This document shows, piece after piece, positions 1 through 8,330 of a DNA stretch of 36,303 nucleotides (positions are counted from its first letter, which is position 1; each line of letters begins with the position of its first letter). A program made the translations under genes and the position numbers. The stretch is from Kangiellaceae bacterium. GTDB lineage: Bacteria > Pseudomonadota > Gammaproteobacteria > Enterobacterales > Kangiellaceae. The stretch is taken from assembly GCA_016743995.1 (NCBI GenBank), contig JADGFG010000023.1, positions 1 through 36,303 on the forward strand, read 5' to 3'. The notes under the pieces were generated by a model. That model worked only from the letters and a program-made list of their open reading frames with translations. It was not told where the DNA came from and made no database searches.

Positions 1-8
1 GGATAGTA

Positions 9-14
9 TATAAT
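9..14 (+). promoter_or_regulatory. Candidate -10 box upstream of rsgA
   Basis: A perfect TATAAT hexamer lies about 125 bases upstream of the rsgA start. Any -35 element would fall before the window, so only half the promoter can be judged. If used, transcription would start near position 20 and give a leader of about 120 bases. Confidence 0.35.
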
Positions 15-139
15 GCCTCAAGACATTAAACCTGAAATAAACCGCCTGAACAATAAAATTAGACTGAATGACCCTCGATAAAAGGTAATTCAGGAGAAAA
101 CAACAGGTATTAAATTTTAATCAAGACAGAGTAAATTCA

Positions 140-1135
140 TTGGCAAAACGAGATAAACTGACCCAACGCCAGAAAAGACAGGTTGCCCGACAGCGAAAAC
201 AACGCCTGGAAAGTGATAACCTGCTTCAATCAGACACATTGTCCTCAGCACTAACAGGCCTTCTGGTCAGTCGTTATGGAGAACAGGCTGATGTGATCAA
301 TCTCGCTAGCAATGAAAAGCACCGCTGCTACCTGCGACAAAACCTCGGCAGCCCTATTACCGGGGATAATGTTCAGTTCAGACTGGCAAATGATGGAAAA
401 GGTATTGTTGAAGCAATTTTACCAAGAACAAGCTTGCTGCAAAGGCCAGCACAACACCAGGGGATCAAACCCGTAGTCGCTAATATTGATCATATATTTA
501 TTGTTGTCGCCCCTATTCCAGATTTTTCATCGATTCTGCTGGACCGATACCTGATAGCCATTCACGATGCAAACATACCCACTACAATTGTCGCCAATAA
601 ATGGGAACTGACAAAAGAAGTTGAGCAGCAAGAAATAAAACAACAGCTCGATATTTATCAACAACTGGGCTACCCGGTTATACTTCTGAGCACAAAAAAT
701 GGACTGGGGCTTGATGTTCTGAAAGCTTCAGCAAAAAATAAAAAAAGTATTCTGGTCGGGCAGTCAGGTGTAGGTAAATCTTCTATTATTAACCAACTTT
801 TTCCTGAGCAAGTTAGTCAGGTCAATATTGTTTCCGAAAACTCTCGGCTCGGCCAACATACAACAACCGCTTCGTCACTCTTTCAGTTTGACAATAACGA
901 AGGGTTTATTATCGATTCTCCCGGAATTAGAGAGTTTGGCTTATGGCATTTAAATAATCAAAAAATTGCGACAGGCTATACTGAATTCGAACAATATATA
1001 GGAACCTGTAAATTCAGAGATTGTAAACATATGAATGAGCCTGGCTGCGAGATTATCAAAGCCGTCAAATCAGGAAAAATAAATCATAACCGATGGAAAA
1101 ATTACTGTAAAATAATCACATCGCCTTCGCCATAA
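140..1135 (+). CDS. rsgA: Ribosome small subunit-dependent GTPase RsgA
   Basis: A circularly permuted GTPase that helps late maturation of the 30S ribosomal subunit. The 331 residues have the family order: a basic N-terminal tail, an OB-fold, then GTPase motifs in permuted order with G4 (NKWEL) before the P-loop GQSGVGKSS (about 207-215) and the G3 motif DSPGI. The C-terminal zinc finger is visible as C-x4-C-x-H-x5-C (CKFRDCKHMNEPGC). Length is normal for RsgA. The start is a TTG; no ATG is available in frame upstream, and the resulting MAKRDKLTQRQ tail resembles other RsgA N-termini. Its last 20 bases overlap the 3' end of the opposing GGDEF-EAL gene. In Escherichia coli rsgA sits beside psd; here the motAB unit separates them. 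Confidence 0.97.
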   Translation: MAKRDKLTQRQKRQVARQRKQRLESDNLLQSDTLSSALTGLLVSRYGEQADVINLASNEKHRCYLRQNLGSPITGDNVQFRLANDGKGIVEAILPRTSLLQRPAQHQGIKPVVANIDHIFIVVAPIPDFSSILLDRYLIAIHDANIPTTIVANKWELTKEVEQQEIKQQLDIYQQLGYPVILLSTKNGLGLDVLKASAKNKKSILVGQSGVGKSSIINQLFPEQVSQVNIVSENSRLGQHTTTASSLFQFDNNEGFIIDSPGIREFGLWHLNNQKIATGYTEFEQYIGTCKFRDCKHMNEPGCEIIKAVKSGKINHNRWKNYCKIITSPSP

Positions 1136-3761
1136 CAAACGAATGAACAAAGCTTTCTATTTTTTTCTCCGGTAAAGGCCGAGCGAACAAGTACCCTTGT
1201 GCAACCTCGTAATGCATTTTTCGAATGACATCTAACTGCTTTTCAGTTTCAACCCCTTCAGCGACAATTTGAATATTCAAATTTTTTGCCAGTTGCCCAA
1301 TCGACTCAACAATAGCTTCATTGTGCCGAGAGCCATCTAGTGCACTAATAAAGGTTCGATCAAGCTTGATAACATCAAATGGAAACTTATGCAGATAACT
1401 CAGCGAGGAATATCCAGTACCAAAGTCATCCAGATAAACTTTAATTCCCATGGCCTTCAGCTCTCGAACAAACATTAATGCAGCTTTATAATCTTCAATT
1501 AAAATACTTTCTGTAATTTCCACATTCAGATAACAAGGCTCAATACTGTATTTTAACAATTGCTTCCGAATGTATTCATCCAGTGTTCTTGCTAATATTT
1601 GAACAGAAGACACATTAACATTAATATACAAAGACGCCAGAGCTGGTACTGTTTTAAACTGCTGCAATCTCTCACAGGCCATTCGGATGACTTCTTCACC
1701 AATATCAAGAATGAGTCCTGTTTCTTCTGCCACTGGAATAAATTCAACTGGATTAATAACGCCAGATTCAGGGTGTCGCCATCTGAGCAAAGCTTCAAAA
1801 CCTTCAATCTTTTCCTTAACAAAGTTAATCACCGGTTGATAATCCAGATAAAGCTGACCCGCAGACACGGCGTCTCTTAACCCACGCTCCATTTTCATCC
1901 GGTTTGTTACCATGCTCTTTATGGTAGAATCAAAAAAACAGTACTGATTTTTGCCTTGTTGTTTTGCCTGATACATTGCCGAATCGGCGTCACTCATAAT
2001 TTCTTCGGCAGATTCTTCCATGGAGTTAGCAAACCTGACACCGATACTGGCACTGGCTATTAATGAATTGCTCTCAATTTCGATTGGTTTTTTTAAAGAC
2101 GCCAGAATTCTTGCACATAAACCAAGCGCCATTCTTTCATCAGGAATATAAGGCATAAGAACACAAAACTCATCACCACCAAGACGAGCGACCAGGTCAT
2201 TAACTCGTAAACACTGACTTAAGCGTTTACCGACTTCAATTAAGAATAAATCTCCAATATGATGACCCAGGCTGTCATTAATGATCTTAAAACGATCCAT
2301 ATCAAGAAATAAAAGTGCAAAAGAAGTTTTATGCTCATTAAAGCCTTCACTAAGAATATATTTTAAAGTATCTAGTAAATGTACCCGGTTTGGCAGCCCC
2401 GTTAACGAATCATGTAAAGCATCATATTCCAGTTTTTTTTCAATTAATCTTCTACGCTCAATCGTTCTTTCTAGTTCACTAGTTCTTTCCCTGACCCTTC
2501 GTTCAAGCTGTTCATGTGCTAACACGATAGAATGCATATCTCTTTTGCGTAAGGCTGCAATTGATACCTGATGGGCAACAGTTAATAGTACTCGCTGATT
2601 ATCAAAACAATAAGCGATGTCATCCTCATAACTCTGAATAGCCAACACGCCAAACACACTATTTCCGTCTTTCAACGGCACACCTAACCAACTAACGGTT
2701 TCTTTCATGCATTCCAGTCCACGAACATCAGAACGCTGCTTTGTTTGAGTGTCGTTACCAGGCGTTGTTTCTTCAGGACTAGCAGGCTGAACATCCCCAC
2801 AATTGGAACAACGGTTATGTAAGTACGCACAGCCACTATTAATTACTTTTTCGGTCAGACATTTCGTTCCTTGTTTAAACTGTATCATTCTTGATTCTGG
2901 AATTTCACAGTAAGGGTCGACAAAACAGGGAAATTCAAGGCACAATCCATCTTGACTGAGTAACGCAACATATCCATTTTCTACAGGCATTAACTGGCTG
3001 ACGATCGGAAAAATCTGACAATAAAAGTCTTCTGCACTTTCAGCGGTGCTGACCAGTTCGGTAATTTGAAAGAGAGCCGACTGAATTCTCTCACTTTTTT
3101 TTCGCTCTTCCACTTCAATCAGTAAAGCCGCATTCATTCTATTCAAATCTTGCGTTCTTTCTTCAACTCTTTTCTCTAATGCAACATTTTCCTCAATCAA
3201 TAACGTTTCCGATTGTTTGCTTTTAATGACCAATGCAATTTGTAACGCGATAAACTGAAGAACACTGATATCTTTTTCAGTATAAAAAATATCTTGCTGG
3301 TAACTCTGAATAACAATTCCACCAAAAATGTCATCATTATGTTTTAACGGGGCCCCTAACCAGTTAAAGGGATGGTGAGCAATATCATCGACAACATTAC
3401 TGTTAAGCAAATCAGTAATATCGGTACTGGATAAGTGTTGAATATTCCCGGAAGCTAACATATATCCGGTTAACGTTCTTCGCAGCTTTACCTCAGGTAA
3501 TTGACGTAACGGCTGAACAACTCCCTGCTCTTCATACTCATCAGCAATATAGATGAACTCTATATAAGCACCTCCCTGACGATAAAGTACAATAAAAAAA
3601 TTTTCCGCATACATCAGCTGCTTAACGATCTGATGCAACTGACCGGCATAACGCTCCATTGATGAGCTTTTAGCTGCACATTCGGTAATTTGAAAAAGTG
3701 CTGATTCAAGCGGGGTTCTCTTGAAGTTAAATTCAGCATTATCAATCACTGACTCAATCAC
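1116..3761 (-). CDS. GAF-GAF-GGDEF-EAL c-di-GMP enzyme, downstream of motAB
   Basis: A cytoplasmic 881-residue protein that probably makes and/or degrades cyclic di-GMP. Domains: GAF1 (about 20-178), a coiled coil (185-228), GAF2 (228-402), a second coiled coil (405-445), GGDEF (445-610) and EAL (620-875). The two GAF blocks begin with the same ESALFQIT/QSALFQIT phrase, so they look like an internal duplication. GGDEF is intact at 528-532, with an RxxD inhibitory site (R519-D522) five residues before it. The EAL domain keeps EALLR (656-660), the N-x-E-I-T-E segment, DDFGTGYSSL and the late E-G-V-E-T, so both activities are possible. GAF2 has an insertion with C318-x2-C321 and C351. The start is GTG with GGAG seven bases upstream. 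It begins 15 bases after motB, so it is probably co-transcribed with the stator genes. Confidence 0.9.
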   Translation of the reverse strand: MIESVIDNAEFNFKRTPLESALFQITECAAKSSSMERYAGQLHQIVKQLMYAENFFIVLYRQGGAYIEFIYIADEYEEQGVVQPLRQLPEVKLRRTLTGYMLASGNIQHLSSTDITDLLNSNVVDDIAHHPFNWLGAPLKHNDDIFGGIVIQSYQQDIFYTEKDISVLQFIALQIALVIKSKQSETLLIEENVALEKRVEERTQDLNRMNAALLIEVEERKKSERIQSALFQITELVSTAESAEDFYCQIFPIVSQLMPVENGYVALLSQDGLCLEFPCFVDPYCEIPESRMIQFKQGTKCLTEKVINSGCAYLHNRCSNCGDVQPASPEETTPGNDTQTKQRSDVRGLECMKETVSWLGVPLKDGNSVFGVLAIQSYEDDIAYCFDNQRVLLTVAHQVSIAALRKRDMHSIVLAHEQLERRVRERTSELERTIERRRLIEKKLEYDALHDSLTGLPNRVHLLDTLKYILSEGFNEHKTSFALLFLDMDRFKIINDSLGHHIGDLFLIEVGKRLSQCLRVNDLVARLGGDEFCVLMPYIPDERMALGLCARILASLKKPIEIESNSLIASASIGVRFANSMEESAEEIMSDADSAMYQAKQQGKNQYCFFDSTIKSMVTNRMKMERGLRDAVSAGQLYLDYQPVINFVKEKIEGFEALLRWRHPESGVINPVEFIPVAEETGLILDIGEEVIRMACERLQQFKTVPALASLYINVNVSSVQILARTLDEYIRKQLLKYSIEPCYLNVEITESILIEDYKAALMFVRELKAMGIKVYLDDFGTGYSSLSYLHKFPFDVIKLDRTFISALDGSRHNEAIVESIGQLAKNLNIQIVAEGVETEKQLDVIRKMHYEVAQGYLFARPLPEKKIESFVHSFVMAKAM

Positions 3762-3776
3762 TTTTACTCTCCAGGT

Positions 3777-4646
3777 TTACTCGATTCCTAACACCTGCTT
3801 CTCTATCTGTTCTGCAACACTTCTTTTTAATACAATAATTGCTATCCGCCTGTTGACCGGATTATGAGGTTTGTTTTTGTCAAACAAAATGGAAGACGCA
3901 AACCCTTCAATTCGCGCAACTTGCGTTTCTTTAATACCGCCGAGTGAAAGCTCCCTGCGGGCCGAATTAGCTCGGTCAGCGGAAAGCTCCCAGTTACCAT
4001 AATTATCTCGTTCCAGGTAAGGCGTTGCATCAGTATGACCAGTAATACTTAATTTATTAGGTACAGTCTTAAGCACGCTAGCCAGTTTTCTCAATATTGT
4101 TTTTGAATAATGTTTAGGCTCTGCACTACCGCTATCAAACATAGGACGTTTATCTTTATCAACAATTTGAATACGTAATCCTGCCGGCGTAATATCGATT
4201 ATTACCTGGTCTTTTAACTGATTGAAAGCCTGATTATTTTCTACCATTGATTCAAGAGTGTCTTTTAGCGCTTTTAATCTGGCTGCTTCCTGTTCTTCTG
4301 CCAGCTTTTGAATCTCATCTTCCGAAAGCTCTTTTTCCTCTTCGTCAACCTCTGGCTTTATCGCTTCCATCTCAATAACCGCAGTATTTGCTCCGCCATC
4401 TCCAATAACCGATGGTGAGGCACCCGTTTTGTCCATCATTCCCTGAGGATCATTAAAATAGCCAGAAATTGCCTGTTTCTCTTCTTCAGAGGTACTACCG
4501 ATCAACCATAAAAGCAAAAAGAAAGCCATCATCGCAGTGGCAAAGTCGGCAAAAGCGACCTTCCAGCTTCCGCCATGGAAATCATGCCCTTTTTTCTTTA
4601 CCCTTTTAATGATCAGGGGTTTAGATTTTTCAATCTCTTCAGCCAT
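3777..4646 (-). CDS. motB: Flagellar stator protein MotB
   Basis: The peptidoglycan-anchored half of the flagellar stator. A basic cytoplasmic tail (1-25) precedes one membrane helix with the motif VAFADFATAMMAFFLLLW. D34 matches the proton-carrying Asp32 of Escherichia coli MotB, and this helix is of the MotB rather than the PomB type, so a proton-driven motor is likely. An acidic, charged linker follows (about 95-145). The C-terminal OmpA-like peptidoglycan-binding domain contains ITGHTDATPY and the LSADRANSARREL helix. At 289 residues it is of normal length. It lies 90 bases after motA, and the GGDEF-EAL gene follows after 15 bases. Confidence 0.96.
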   Translation of the reverse strand: MAEEIEKSKPLIIKRVKKKGHDFHGGSWKVAFADFATAMMAFFLLLWLIGSTSEEEKQAISGYFNDPQGMMDKTGASPSVIGDGGANTAVIEMEAIKPEVDEEEKELSEDEIQKLAEEQEAARLKALKDTLESMVENNQAFNQLKDQVIIDITPAGLRIQIVDKDKRPMFDSGSAEPKHYSKTILRKLASVLKTVPNKLSITGHTDATPYLERDNYGNWELSADRANSARRELSLGGIKETQVARIEGFASSILFDKNKPHNPVNRRIAIIVLKRSVAEQIEKQVLGIE

Positions 4647-4683
4647 CTGTTTTAAAATCCTGAATTGATAGTCATTAACATCA

Positions 4684-4718
4684 ATCTGACTGGGAGTTAC
4701 TGACCATGGCAGTCAGAT
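4684..4718 (-). other. Perfect inverted repeat between motA and motB
   Basis: Exact 9-base arms, ATCTGACTG and CAGTCAGAT, enclose 17 bases that contain CCATGG. In the minus-strand transcript the T run comes before the hairpin, not after it, so it is not a normal terminator of motA. A role in mRNA processing or in setting the MotA:MotB ratio is inference. Confidence 0.6.
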
Positions 4719-4736
4719 AAAAAAACTCGGTTCTCA

Positions 4737-5591
4737 TTAACGAACACCTTTAACACAGGCTTCCAGTTCATAAAAATCAGGTCGAACATCTGAAAATAAG
4801 GTTTTTCGTCCAAACTCAACGGCAATTTGTGGTGGCATCCCATTCACAGTAGCCAGGATGCAGGTTTTCATACATTCGTAAAATTTTGCCTCTTCTACCA
4901 CCTGGTGCTCCAACGCATTGGCCATTGGTGAAACAAATCCATAAGCCAGTAATATGCCCAGAAAAGTCCCCACCAATGCAGCAGCAACATGCACCCCTAT
5001 GACTTCTGGAGGCCCTCCAAGTGACTGCATGGTGATAACGATGCCAAGCACTGCAGCAACAATACCAAAACCTGGCAACGCATCCGCAACTTTGGCCAAT
5101 GCATGAGAAGGGGCCATTTTTTCATGGTGATGAGTTTCCAGCTCTACATCCATCAGGTTTTCCAGTTCATAGGAGGTCATATCGCCAATCACCATCAGTC
5201 GAAGATAATCGCAGATAAAATCCAGTGCATGTGAGTTCGATGCAATGAGCGGAAACCGGGTAAAAATATCACTATCCTGGGGATCATCAACGTGACGCTC
5301 CACAGCGATTAGCCCTTCTCTGCGAATGACATTAAATATCTGATAGAGCAACGACAAAAGCTCAAGATAAAGTACTTTTGTGTAAATCTGTTTCCCCATC
5401 AGTCGAGGTAACTGACGAAGCGTATTAATCGAAACTTTAAGGGGGTTAGCCGTAATAAAAGCCCCTGCTGCTGCTCCGCCAATTATCAATAGTTCAAACG
5501 GCTGCCATAAAGCAGCAATTTCTCCGTGTGATAATACGTAACCCCCAAGAACAGCAGATAGTACGACGATAGCGCCTATTAAAACGGTCAT
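4737..5591 (-). CDS. motA: Flagellar stator protein MotA
   Basis: The four-helix inner-membrane subunit that surrounds MotB and pushes on the rotor protein FliG. The 284 residues open with the typical first helix (MTVLIGAIVVLSAVLGGY), followed by helix two with GGAAAGAFITANP. A large cytoplasmic loop carries the conserved charged stretch around AVERHVDDPQDSDIF. Helices three and four contain LPGFGIVAAVLGIVIT and ALVGTFLGILLAYGFVSPMAN, with the prolines conserved in this family. The start is an ATG with an AGAGAA tract upstream. This is the first gene of the motA-motB-GGDEF/EAL unit. I saw no clear sigma-28 promoter upstream. Confidence 0.96.
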   Translation of the reverse strand: MTVLIGAIVVLSAVLGGYVLSHGEIAALWQPFELLIIGGAAAGAFITANPLKVSINTLRQLPRLMGKQIYTKVLYLELLSLLYQIFNVIRREGLIAVERHVDDPQDSDIFTRFPLIASNSHALDFICDYLRLMVIGDMTSYELENLMDVELETHHHEKMAPSHALAKVADALPGFGIVAAVLGIVITMQSLGGPPEVIGVHVAAALVGTFLGILLAYGFVSPMANALEHQVVEEAKFYECMKTCILATVNGMPPQIAVEFGRKTLFSDVRPDFYELEACVKGVR

Positions 5592-5794
5592 TTATTTTCT
5601 CTTTTCTATGCCGACTTAATAACTATAGCCAAAGATAAGGTATTACGCAGAAAACCTGGTACAAACTAAACTGATACTATAGATGCTCTCTTTAAATTCT
5701 GTCATGCCTGAAAAGCACCAGTATAAATACCGCTGGAAGACGGGCTGATTTCTCTGTAAAATTCACCGATTCGAATGTAGGTGTAACTTTAATA

Positions 5795-6652
5795 ATGTCA
5801 TTTTCTGAACAACTAAAAATATTATCTCAGTATCTTATTCCGCAGCATGGACTCTCACTTGCAGCAGGAAAATTAGCTGATATTGAAACGACCTGGTTTA
5901 AGGATTTATTTATCCAGAAATTTGCCAAAGCCTATAACATTGATATGTCAATCGCTGTAGAGCCAGACCTTAAACAATATGACTGCTTTAATGACTTTTT
6001 CACCCGCGCCATTCGCCCGGAAACACGTCCCATTGATGAAACCCCCGACAGCCTTTGCTCTCCGGTGGATGGTGCCATGAGCCAGTTTGGCCCGATAAAG
6101 CAGGGAAAAATTATTCAGGCTAAGAACCATCATTATTCTGCGCTGGAAATTCTCGGAGGAGACTCCGAAAGAGCCAGCCCTTTTAAAAATGGCGAATTTT
6201 GTACTATTTATCTGGCCCCCAAAGACTACCACCGAATTCATATGCCTTGCGCAGGCCGGTTAACGGCAATGAGCCATATCCCAGGCAAATTATTTTCTGT
6301 CAATCCACTGACGGCAAACAATGTTCCCGGATTATTTGCTCGAAATGAACGAGTGGTCAGCTATTTTGATACCGAATTTGGCAAATTTGCCTTAGTCGCT
6401 GTAGGAGCGACAATTGTCGGTAGCATAGAAACGGTATGGGCAGGCACAGTGACTCCTCCAAGCAGTAAACAGGTTCGGACCTGGGAGTACGAAGAGCAGG
6501 CTATTGATTTTGCCAAGGGAGATGAAATGGGACGATTTAAACTCGGCTCTACCGTCGTTTTATTAATGGAAAAGTCCAGTTGGCAATGGGCCGATACCCT
6601 GGCTAACGAAAAATCAATGACTCTGGGTGAGTTATTGATTTCCAGAACATAA
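5795..6652 (+). CDS. psd: Phosphatidylserine decarboxylase proenzyme
   Basis: Converts phosphatidylserine to phosphatidylethanolamine at the inner membrane. The 285-residue proenzyme is expected to cut itself within the LGST motif (residues 250-253), between G251 and S252. The serine then becomes the pyruvoyl cofactor on the short alpha chain. The length and the late position of LGST match Escherichia coli Psd. Other family segments are visible: CSPVDGAMSQFG, YHRIHMPCAG, and VGATIVGSIETVW. The gene stands alone on the plus strand and converges on epmA. The 200 bases between it and motA contain no gene that I can see. Confidence 0.97.
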   Translation: MSFSEQLKILSQYLIPQHGLSLAAGKLADIETTWFKDLFIQKFAKAYNIDMSIAVEPDLKQYDCFNDFFTRAIRPETRPIDETPDSLCSPVDGAMSQFGPIKQGKIIQAKNHHYSALEILGGDSERASPFKNGEFCTIYLAPKDYHRIHMPCAGRLTAMSHIPGKLFSVNPLTANNVPGLFARNERVVSYFDTEFGKFALVAVGATIVGSIETVWAGTVTPPSSKQVRTWEYEEQAIDFAKGDEMGRFKLGSTVVLLMEKSSWQWADTLANEKSMTLGELLISRT

Positions 6653-6712
6653 AAATAATCTTTTCAGTATTCTTTTTATTGTGTTCATATATATCCAAAG
6701 CACATTTTAACT

Positions 6713-7672
6713 TTACAAAGTAAAAGCCATTGGCAATACATTGTTAATCTGTGCTTCATTCTGCAGTACCATCATTAACCGGTCAAACCCAAGAGCAACC
6801 CCCGCACATTCGGGTAAACCTTTATTAAGTGCGGCAATCAGACCGGTATCAATTTCAACAAGCGGATAACCAAGTTCTTTTCTTATTTCGTTATCTTTTT
6901 CAAAACGAGATAACTGTTCTTTTGCATCGGTCAGCTCCCAGAAGCCATTAGCCATTTCCAGCCCCTGAAGATAGACTTCAAAACGACAAGCTATATGCAT
7001 AGAATCCACTATTTCAGTTTTTGCCAGTGAAGCCTGTTCTACGGGAAAGGAATGAACAAAAGTGATTTTTTTCTTTTCAAATTCCGGCTCAATTAACTGA
7101 GAAAAAAGTAAAGTAAGATAATTATCAAACAATAGCTTTTCAGGTAATTCCCCCAGCTTATCAATGGTAAATAACTTTAACTCTTCAAGTGAAATCGAAA
7201 ATGGGTCGACTCCCAGATAATCAACAAATGCCTGTTGATAGGAAAGATTCACTCTTTGCAACGGACCACAGAGCAACACCATTAACTCGTAAATTTCCTG
7301 CATTAACTGGTGATGATCAAATCCCAGACGATACCACTCCAGCAGGGTAAACTCTTCACTATGGTGAGGCCCGCTTTCCTCAGAACGAAAGACTTTTCCC
7401 AGTTGGTAGATATCTCCACTGCCAGACGCCAATAACTCTTTCATCGCGTACTCTGGCGACGTCTGCAAATACCCCGAATGGGTCCCGATAGAAGAAGAAA
7501 TCTGCATTGCCCGCATATAAGGGTCAGTGACAGAAAAGGTGCGTAATAATGGTGTATCAACTTCAAGCATTTTTCTTGCATTAAAAAAATGTCTTATTTT
7601 AACGAAGGTATTGTGTCGTTGTCGTAGAATAGTTGATTGTTGCATGATTATTGATTCAGGTTTTCCAGGCAA
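6713..7672 (-). CDS. epmA: EF-P-(R)-beta-lysine ligase EpmA
   Basis: A lysyl-tRNA synthetase paralogue without an anticodon-binding domain. It activates (R)-beta-lysine and attaches it to a lysine of EF-P. Class II motif 2 is visible as GKVFRSEESGPHHSEEFTLL and motif 3 as GVALGFDRLMMVL. At 319 residues it has the short length that separates EpmA from true LysRS (about 500). The start is uncertain. The TTG used here gives an N-terminus as long as in Escherichia coli EpmA, while an ATG nine codons later (position 7645) would give 310 residues. Neither has a strong ribosome-binding site. It lies downstream of its substrate gene efp on the same strand, 45 bases away. Confidence 0.94.
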   Translation of the reverse strand: MPGKPESIIMQQSTILRQRHNTFVKIRHFFNARKMLEVDTPLLRTFSVTDPYMRAMQISSSIGTHSGYLQTSPEYAMKELLASGSGDIYQLGKVFRSEESGPHHSEEFTLLEWYRLGFDHHQLMQEIYELMVLLCGPLQRVNLSYQQAFVDYLGVDPFSISLEELKLFTIDKLGELPEKLLFDNYLTLLFSQLIEPEFEKKKITFVHSFPVEQASLAKTEIVDSMHIACRFEVYLQGLEMANGFWELTDAKEQLSRFEKDNEIRKELGYPLVEIDTGLIAALNKGLPECAGVALGFDRLMMVLQNEAQINNVLPMAFTL

Positions 7673-7717
7673 CTTATCATTACGATAATAAAAGCTGCAC
7701 AGAATGGATGGCCATGT

Positions 7718-8284
7718 TTATGATGCGCGAGAAACATACTCATTGGTTCGTGTATCAACTTTTATTTTTTCACCAATCTGAACAAACAAAGGTACTCTGA
7801 CCACAGCACCAGACTCCAGGGTCGCAGGCTTACCACCACTACCAGAGGTATCTCCTTTTAAGCCCGGATCCGTTTCAACCACTTCCTGGACAACAAAATT
7901 TGGAGGGGTCACTGAAATGGGCGTATTATTATAAAGCGTCACCATGCAGGACTCCTGCTCTTTAAGCCACTTAGCGTTATCTCCTACCGCTTTACTATCT
8001 GCTGCAAACTGCTCAAAAGATGAAGGATCCATAAAATGCCAGAACTCACCATCGGTATAAAGATATTCCATATCGGTTTCCATAACATCAGCCACCTCAT
8101 AGCTCTCTCCCGATCGAAATGTTCTTTCTACAATTCGCCCGGTTAATAGAAAATGAACCTTGGTTTTTGCAAAGGCCTGACCTTTACCCGGTCTGACAAA
8201 ATTATTTTCAACGATTGCGACAGGTTCTCCATCAATCAGAAATTTTAACCCGGGACGAAAATCATTAGTAGAATAAGTAGCCAT
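7718..8284 (-). CDS. efp: Elongation factor P
   Basis: EF-P binds between the P and E sites of stalled ribosomes and promotes peptide bonds at polyproline stretches. The 188-residue protein has the usual three beta-barrel domains. The modification loop reads RPGKGQ with the acceptor lysine at position 34, as in Escherichia coli, so it should be beta-lysylated rather than rhamnosylated (rhamnosylated EF-Ps have Arg there). Nearby epmA and epmB agree with this. The C-terminus ([26 protein letters not shown]) is the conserved EF-P ending. The gene is divergent from epmB, with 46 bases between them. Confidence 0.98.
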   Translation of the reverse strand: MATYSTNDFRPGLKFLIDGEPVAIVENNFVRPGKGQAFAKTKVHFLLTGRIVERTFRSGESYEVADVMETDMEYLYTDGEFWHFMDPSSFEQFAADSKAVGDNAKWLKEQESCMVTLYNNTPISVTPPNFVVQEVVETDPGLKGDTSGSGGKPATLESGAVVRVPLFVQIGEKIKVDTRTNEYVSRAS

Positions 8285-8330
8285 GTAAAAATCTCTCTAA
8301 GTTTGAATTCTAATGCGGTAAAATACTACG

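Noticed and set aside
13-81. A 22-codon open frame starting MPQDIKPEINRL upstream of rsgA
   Set aside because: Its ATG overlaps the TATAAT box, so a transcript from that promoter would not contain it, and there is no ribosome-binding site.
1599-1880. A 93-codon plus-strand frame inside the GGDEF-EAL gene
   Set aside because: It lies antisense to an intact conserved EAL domain and its translation resembles no protein domain; a shadow of the real gene.
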